The position numbers were made by a program, and so were the translations under genes. Positions 32,801 to 36,282 of a stretch of 36,282 nt of DNA are shown here, one piece after another (the first letter of the stretch is position 1; every line of letters starts with the position of its first letter). The DNA lies in assembly GCA_014381725.1 (NCBI GenBank), contig JACNLC010000027.1, positions 1-36,282 of the forward strand. Reading direction: 5' to 3'. The notes below the pieces were generated by a model. The model made no database searches, was not told the DNA's origin, and was given only the letters and a program-made list of their open reading frames with translations. The DNA is from Fidelibacterota bacterium (GTDB taxonomy: Bacteria > Fidelibacterota > Marinisomatia > SCGC-AAA003-L08 > JACNLC01).

Positions 32801-35800
32801 GCTGGATGGAACATAATGGGTTATCCTCTAACATCAGGACAAGATGCTTTATTAGCGGTTCAATCGTTGATAGATGCAGGTACTCTACTAAAAGTACAAG
32901 ATGAATCAGGATCAGCAATAGAAGATTTAGGATTTCCAATTGGCTGGGTAAATAATATTGGTAATTTTGAACCAGATGAAGGATATTATATCAAAGTATC
33001 AACAGATACAGGAATTACTTTGGATGAGGGTACAGTCCAATTATCAAGAGGAGAAAGCTATCGAGATGATCCTCAACATTTCACCCCGGTATATGAAGGT
33101 AATCCATATTTAGCAATGAACTTGTATGCACTTAGTGGTATGATTAATGGAGCAAATCTAACAGTTGGCGATGAGATTGGTATTTTTGATGGTGATTATT
33201 GTGTTGGAGTAGGAGTACTTGATGGTGAAATAGGAGATTATTTCGCAATGGTAGCAGCAACTGATGATCCAGGTACTGGAGAGATAGATGGATTTACAGC
33301 GGGTAATACAATTACATTCAAACTCTGGGATGCAAGTGAAGGAATAGAAGTTACAGATGTAGTTGCAACTTACAATCTTGGTGATGGAACTTTCTCATCT
33401 CAAGGAACTGCTACTTTTGATTTAGAAGGAACAGTTTCTACAGGTGGTGCTCCTGATTGGTCAGTTTATGCACCAGCATTTGAATTTAATGCTACTATGA
33501 CAGGGGTGGTTTCATTTTATGGTGAAGAATCGGTTGATGGTGATGATATGGTAGCAGCATTTTTTGAAGACGAATGCAGAGGTGTTGCAAGTCCAACATA
33601 CTTCCCGGTAACTGGAAGATATACTGTAAATATGATGATATACAGTAATGTGACTACCGGAGAAACGATGACATTTAAAGCTTATGATGCATCTGTTGAT
33701 GAAGTTTACAATGTTGATGGATATGCATTTGACTTTGTTGCTAATGCAAATATTGGTAATGATATTGAACCAGTAGAATGGTATTGTGCTGGTGGTACGA
33801 GTAACCAACCTCCAATTGCTGTTGATGATTTTTATGAAATTGATGAGGGTAACACACTCACAGTTGATGCACCTGGTGTATTGGCAAATGATAGTGATCC
33901 AGATGGCCGAGAAGCTCCGGGATGGAGCGTATATGCACCAGCATTTGAATTTAATGCTACTATGACAGGGGTGGTTTCATTTAATGGTGAAGAATCGGTT
34001 GATGGTGATGATATGGTAGCAGCATTTTACGAAGACGAATGTAGAGGTGTTGCAAGTCCAACATACTTCCCGGTAACTGGTAGTTATACTGTAAATATGA
34101 TGATATACAGTAATGTATCAACAGGTGAAACAATGTCTTTCAAAGCGTATGATGCTAGTGCAGATCTCGTTGGAGATGTGGACTACACATTTGATTTTGT
34201 TGCAAACGCAAATATTGGAAACGATATAACTCCTGAAGAATTTAACTGTGAGTTTGAAGTAGAAGAAGGATTGAGTGCTGAATTGTTATCAGATGTTGGG
34301 AATGGATCATTAGAATTCAATGCAGATGGCTCGTTTATTTATACACCAGCTGGTGGTTTTAGCGGAGAAGATTCTTTCACTTATCGTGCCTTTGATGGTG
34401 AAGATTATTCTGATGTTGCAACAGTATCTATAACTGTTAATTCAACTGTTGTTTGGGGTTGTACAGATGATTTAGCTTGTAACTTTGATGAGTTAGCTAC
34501 TGACGACGATGGTACTTGTGAATTTGCAGAAGAATATTACGATTGTGATGGAAATTGTATTAGCGATATAGATCAAGATGGCATTTGCGATGAATTAGAA
34601 ATTGCTGGATGTACAGATGTTGAAGCTTGTAACTATGAAGATACAGCAACTGACGACGACGGAAGTTGTTATTACGAAGTTACCGTTACTTGTTATGAAG
34701 ATATAGATGGTGACGGCTATTACAATGATGTTCAAGATTACACAGCTTGTGATGCAGTCTGTTCGGACTTAGGTGAAGCTTGGTCATCTGATGCTGGATC
34801 AGGAGAAGAAATATACGGTTGTAGTGATCCTGAAGCAGATAACTACGATGACACTGTAACAGAAGATGACGGTACTTGTGAATATGCTCCGGAAGCTTCG
34901 TTTACAACGGATGTAACTGAAGGCTATGCTCCATTAACAGTAACTTTCACAAATACATCTGATTTAGGTTCAGGTTCTGATGTAACTTACCTTTGGGACT
35001 TTGGTGATGGTAATCGAACATCAACGGAAGAAAATCCGGCACACATTTTTAGTGCTGGTAACTTCGATGTAACCTTAACCGTTACAACTACTCACGGAAG
35101 TGATATATCAGATCCAACAACTATTACTGTTTCCGGAGATAACATTATTCTCTCTGTTAGCGATGTGTCAGTTTATCCTGGTATGGAAGTTAATGTTCCA
35201 TTTAATGTAATATTCCCAGGTGATAATTTATTCAGTGCGTTACAGATGTCAATTGGAGGATATACTGGGTTAATAGATTATGTTGGTTTTGATTTAGACG
35301 GAACACTAATTGGTGAAGCAGATAGTAGAGAATTTATTTGTAATGAACACGAAGGAGTTTTATATATTGCTTGGGCAAGTGCAGAAGATATTAGTGGTTC
35401 TGGTGTATTATTCAATCTTGTGTTCAATGTTCCAGAGGATATCTTGGGTGCTGTACCAATTACAATTAATTCTGCATTCTTCGATGATGATACTATTCCT
35501 GTCGAATCTACATCAGGAGAAGTATTTGTAAATGAGCATATCTATGGTTGTATGGATGAACTTGCTTGTAACTACGACGAAACTGCAACTGCAGACGATG
35601 GAAGTTGTTACTACGAAGATACAGTTACTTGTTATGAAGATATAGATGGTGACGGCTATTACAATGATGTTCAAGATTACACAGCTTGTGATGCAGTCTG
35701 TTCGGACTTAGGTGAAGCTTGGTCATCTGATGCTGGATCAGGAGAAGAAATATTTGGCTGTACTGATATAGAAGCTTGTAACTTTGACGAGTTAGCAACA

Positions 35801-36282
35801 GAAGATGATGGAAGTTGTTATTATGAAGATACCGTTACTTGTTATGAAGATATAGATGGTGATGGCTATTACAATGATGTTCAAGATTACACAGCTTGTG
35901 ATGCAGTCTGTTCGGACTTAGGTGAAGCTTGGTCATCTGATGCTGGATCAGGAGAAGAGCTATTTGGCTGTACTGATATAGAAGCTTGTAACTTTGACGA
36001 GTTAGCAACAGAAGATGATGGAAGTTGTTATTATGAAGATACCGTTACTTGTTATGAAGATATAGATGGTGATGGCTATTACAATGATGTTCAAGATTAC
36101 ACAGCTTGTGATGCAGTCTGTTCAGACTTAGGTGAAGCTTGGTCATCTGATGCTGGATCAGGAGAAGAGCTATTTGGCTGTACTGATATAGAAGCTTGTA
36201 ACTTTGACGAGTTAGCAACAGAAGATGATGGAAGTTGTTATTATGAAGATACCGTTACTTGTTATGAAGATATAGATGGTGA
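29831..36282 (+). CDS. Giant modular secreted protein, 3'-truncated (at least 2150 residues)
   Basis: The frame opens at the ATG at 29831 (GAGGAG upstream) with signal peptide MIINKRTKMLLSVVISTLATF and runs without a stop to the window edge. Modules in order: beta-sandwich A1 (29912-30255); an Ig/cadherin-like domain starting PPVAIDDTYE (~30263-30905) with sandwich A2 inserted in it; DDGSC cysteine repeats (to 31189); a near-identical second copy of Ig+A3+Cys (31199-32122); sandwich C1 (~32150-32500); two 88-residue GWN repeats (~32517-33050); C2 (~33081-33435); A4 (33455-33790); a third Ig domain with insert A5 (33805-34440); Cys repeats (34459-34890); a PKD domain with WDFGDG (~34894-35135); a cohesin-like domain (~35150-35535); and a 70-residue Cys/DIDGDG tandem array from 35541 onward. 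Any sorting domain would lie beyond the edge. Likely a surface adhesin or scaffold; no enzyme motif seen. Confidence 0.88.
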   Translation, partial: MIINKRTKMLLSVVISTLATFIFASTPNWTVYPPAFEFNATQTGIVYFNGNESADENDLVAVFVDEECRGVSSPTFFPVTGRYTVNMMIYSNVTTGETMTFKAYDASSDDIFDVVDYTYEFLVNENVGNDMTPVEWYCIGGGSENQPPVAIDDTYETEAGVTLTVEAPGVLGNDYDADGREAPGWSVYVPAYEFNATMTSVISFNGEESIDGDDMVAVFFEDECRGVASPSFFPVTGRYTVNMMIYSNVSTGETMSFKAYDASEDLIGDVDYIFDFVANANIGNDITPVELECVFEVPGGLTAELSSGPNHGELDFNSDGSFSYYPYSDFVGIDIFTYRAYDGEAYSNEALVSISISQGAIYGCTNPAACNFDELATADDGSCYFEDTVTCYEDIDGDGYFNATEDYTACDAVCSDLGEAWSDDAGNGAEVFGCTDEEAINYNPYATEDDGSCYYNTAPVAIDDTYETESGVTLTVEAPGVLGNDYDADGREAPGWSVYVPAYEFNATMTSVISFNGEESIDGDDMVAVFFEDECRGVASPSFFPVTGRYTVNMMIYSNVSTGETMSFKAYDASEDLIGDVDYIFDFVANANIGNDITPVELECVFEVPGGLTAELSSGPNHGELDFNSDGSFSYYPYSDFVGIDIFTYRAYDGEAYSNEALVSISISQGAIYGCTNPAACNFDELATADDGSCYFEDTVTCYEDIDGDGYFNATEDYTACDAVCSDLGEAWSDDAGNGAEVFGCTDEEAINYNPYATEDDGSCEYEEPTENHFIPIYSGNPYLAMNLYAFSATLDGLNLTSEDEIGIFDGDYCVGAGVLEGEIDGYFPMVASTDDPTTDEIDGFTPGNEITFKLWDASESAEIFFVIPTYYQGDGMFASQGTATFDLEGLSMIDQTVDLTSGWNIMSFYNEPSDMNLQTIVQSLIDDGTLLKVQDESGSAIEDLGFPIGWVNNIGDMEVTEGYYIKVNDNTNLSTLGQPILLPYDISLTAGWNIMGYPLTSGQDALLAVQSLIDAGTLLKVQDESGSAIEDLGFPIGWVNNIGNFEPDEGYYIKVSTDTGITLDEGTVQLSRGESYRDDPQHFTPVYEGNPYLAMNLYALSGMINGANLTVGDEIGIFDGDYCVGVGVLDGEIGDYFAMVAATDDPGTGEIDGFTAGNTITFKLWDASEGIEVTDVVATYNLGDGTFSSQGTATFDLEGTVSTGGAPDWSVYAPAFEFNATMTGVVSFYGEESVDGDDMVAAFFEDECRGVASPTYFPVTGRYTVNMMIYSNVTTGETMTFKAYDASVDEVYNVDGYAFDFVANANIGNDIEPVEWYCAGGTSNQPPIAVDDFYEIDEGNTLTVDAPGVLANDSDPDGREAPGWSVYAPAFEFNATMTGVVSFNGEESVDGDDMVAAFYEDECRGVASPTYFPVTGSYTVNMMIYSNVSTGETMSFKAYDASADLVGDVDYTFDFVANANIGNDITPEEFNCEFEVEEGLSAELLSDVGNGSLEFNADGSFIYTPAGGFSGEDSFTYRAFDGEDYSDVATVSITVNSTVVWGCTDDLACNFDELATDDDGTCEFAEEYYDCDGNCISDIDQDGICDELEIAGCTDVEACNYEDTATDDDGSCYYEVTVTCYEDIDGDGYYNDVQDYTACDAVCSDLGEAWSSDAGSGEEIYGCSDPEADNYDDTVTEDDGTCEYAPEASFTTDVTEGYAPLTVTFTNTSDLGSGSDVTYLWDFGDGNRTSTEENPAHIFSAGNFDVTLTVTTTHGSDISDPTTITVSGDNIILSVSDVSVYPGMEVNVPFNVIFPGDNLFSALQMSIGGYTGLIDYVGFDLDGTLIGEADSREFICNEHEGVLYIAWASAEDISGSGVLFNLVFNVPEDILGAVPITINSAFFDDDTIPVESTSGEVFVNEHIYGCMDELACNYDETATADDGSCYYEDTVTCYEDIDGDGYYNDVQDYTACDAVCSDLGEAWSSDAGSGEEIFGCTDIEACNFDELATEDDGSCYYEDTVTCYEDIDGDGYYNDVQDYTACDAVCSDLGEAWSSDAGSGEELFGCTDIEACNFDELATEDDGSCYYEDTVTCYEDIDGDGYYNDVQDYTACDAVCSDLGEAWSSDAGSGEELFGCTDIEACNFDELATEDDGSCYYEDTVTCYEDIDG
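30275..31189 (+). repeat. 915-bp direct repeat, copy 1
   Basis: This 915-bp block is repeated at 31208-32122 with a single difference found (G30305 versus T31238, Ala to Ser); an 18-base linker separates the copies, giving a 933-bp (311-codon) period. It encodes the Ig domain with its inserted sandwich and the following cysteine repeats. Confidence 0.92.
31208..32122 (+). repeat. 915-bp direct repeat, copy 2
   Basis: Second copy of the block at 30275-31189, in the same frame. Similarity stops abruptly after the GGAAGTTGT that closes the last DDGSC motif. Confidence 0.92.
32624..32670 (+). repeat. 47-bp direct repeat within GWN modules (second copy 32888-32934)
   Basis: Two identical 47-bp blocks 264 bases (88 codons) apart encode KVQDESGSAIEDLG in the two GWN-type repeats of the giant protein. 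It parallels the 63-bp repeat in the GWNW modules of the C25 protein at 14501-14815. Confidence 0.85.
33467..33615 (+). repeat. ~149-bp direct repeat in sandwich modules A4/A5 (second copy 33932-34080)
   Basis: The first part of module A4 recurs 465 bases downstream in A5 with only a few substitutions. These copies are more diverged from the 915-bp pair, so they represent an older or separately homogenised duplication. Confidence 0.8.
34601..34810 (+). repeat. Isolated 210-bp Cys/DIDGDG repeat unit
   Basis: One full copy of the 70-residue unit that forms the terminal array, followed by a partial copy (34811-34890) that leads into the PKD domain. Phase is the same as in the later array. Confidence 0.85.
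35541..36282 (+). repeat. 210-bp tandem repeat array encoding a Cys-rich, calcium-loop-like module, open at window end
   Basis: Units start at 35541, 35751, 35961 and 36171 (partial). The second and third full units differ at a single base over the 210-bp period (G35914 versus A36124). Each 70-residue unit has six cysteines, an ACNFDELATEDDGSC motif and a DIDGDGYYND loop like a calcium-binding thrombospondin type-3 or EF-hand loop. The array runs out of the window, so its true length is unknown. Confidence 0.92.

Noticed and set aside
35541-36282. Regular repeats as a CRISPR array.
   Set aside because: The 210-bp units are contiguous, have no unique spacers, and are coding in one frame; no cas genes are near.
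1-36282. Insertion sequences, prophage genes, tRNA or rRNA genes.
   Set aside because: No transposase, integrase, phage structural gene, tRNA cloverleaf or rRNA sequence was noticed on either strand.

Overview
The window comes from an AT-rich, Gram-negative, secretion-heavy bacterium. Six complete secreted proteins end in the roughly 80-residue Por/type IX secretion C-terminal sorting domain (TIGR04183-like) with the motif N/AYPNPFNP, and signal peptides often end in SQ or GQ. Together with DDGSC cysteine repeats and a pgsBC-type poly-gamma-glutamate locus, this best fits Marinimicrobia (SAR406) or a relative in the Fibrobacteres-Chlorobi-Bacteroidetes sphere such as Ignavibacteria, Calditrichaeota or Cloacimonetes. 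The assignment rests on these signatures only; no rRNA or tRNA gene was seen.

Layout. (1) 1-4999, + strand: a compact defence-like cluster made of the C-terminal part of an Eco57I-type DNA methyltransferase/restriction enzyme, a DUF2130 coiled-coil protein with a PD-(D/E)XK-like core, and a DUF2779 protein (Cas4-like nuclease plus RNase H-like exonuclease). Two small genes follow, one encoding a cysteine-rich zinc-ribbon-like protein (5067-5746). (2) 5722-7343, - strand: a four-helix membrane protein and a sorting-domain secreted protein. (3) 7728-9887, + strand: an eight-haem cytochrome c carrying a type IX sorting domain, a strong terminator, and a MarR-family regulator. (4) 10072-29577, + strand: ten tightly packed genes that look like one operon. 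A giant gingipain-like (C25) protein is followed by pgsB, pgsC and pgsW, a small secreted protein, a predicted outer-membrane beta-barrel, a beta-propeller lipoprotein, a sorting-domain repeat protein, an M14 carboxypeptidase and a second C25-like protein. (5) 29831 to the end: an uninterrupted reading frame of at least 2150 codons encoding a giant modular secreted protein, cut by the window edge inside a 210-bp tandem repeat.

How the parts may work together. The central operon couples a poly-gamma-glutamate polymerase (PgsB/PgsC/PgsW, no PgsA seen) to an outer-membrane barrel, a lipoprotein and several type IX-secreted proteins, including peptidases. I infer a cell-surface polymer system in which the barrel and lipoprotein help export or anchor the polymer, and the secreted M14 and C25 proteins trim it, process surface proteins, or act as non-catalytic binders. 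Both C25-like proteins keep the catalytic-position Cys but lack His at the canonical position. The giant protein downstream is built from the same beta-sandwich and GWN-type modules as the first C25 protein, and a 20-bp motif matching at 18 of 20 positions lies upstream of both genes, so the two transcription units may be co-regulated. The most unusual architecture is in the giant protein: three Ig/cadherin-like domains each carry a complete roughly 105-residue domain inserted at the same loop, and one 311-residue module is duplicated almost perfectly at DNA level.
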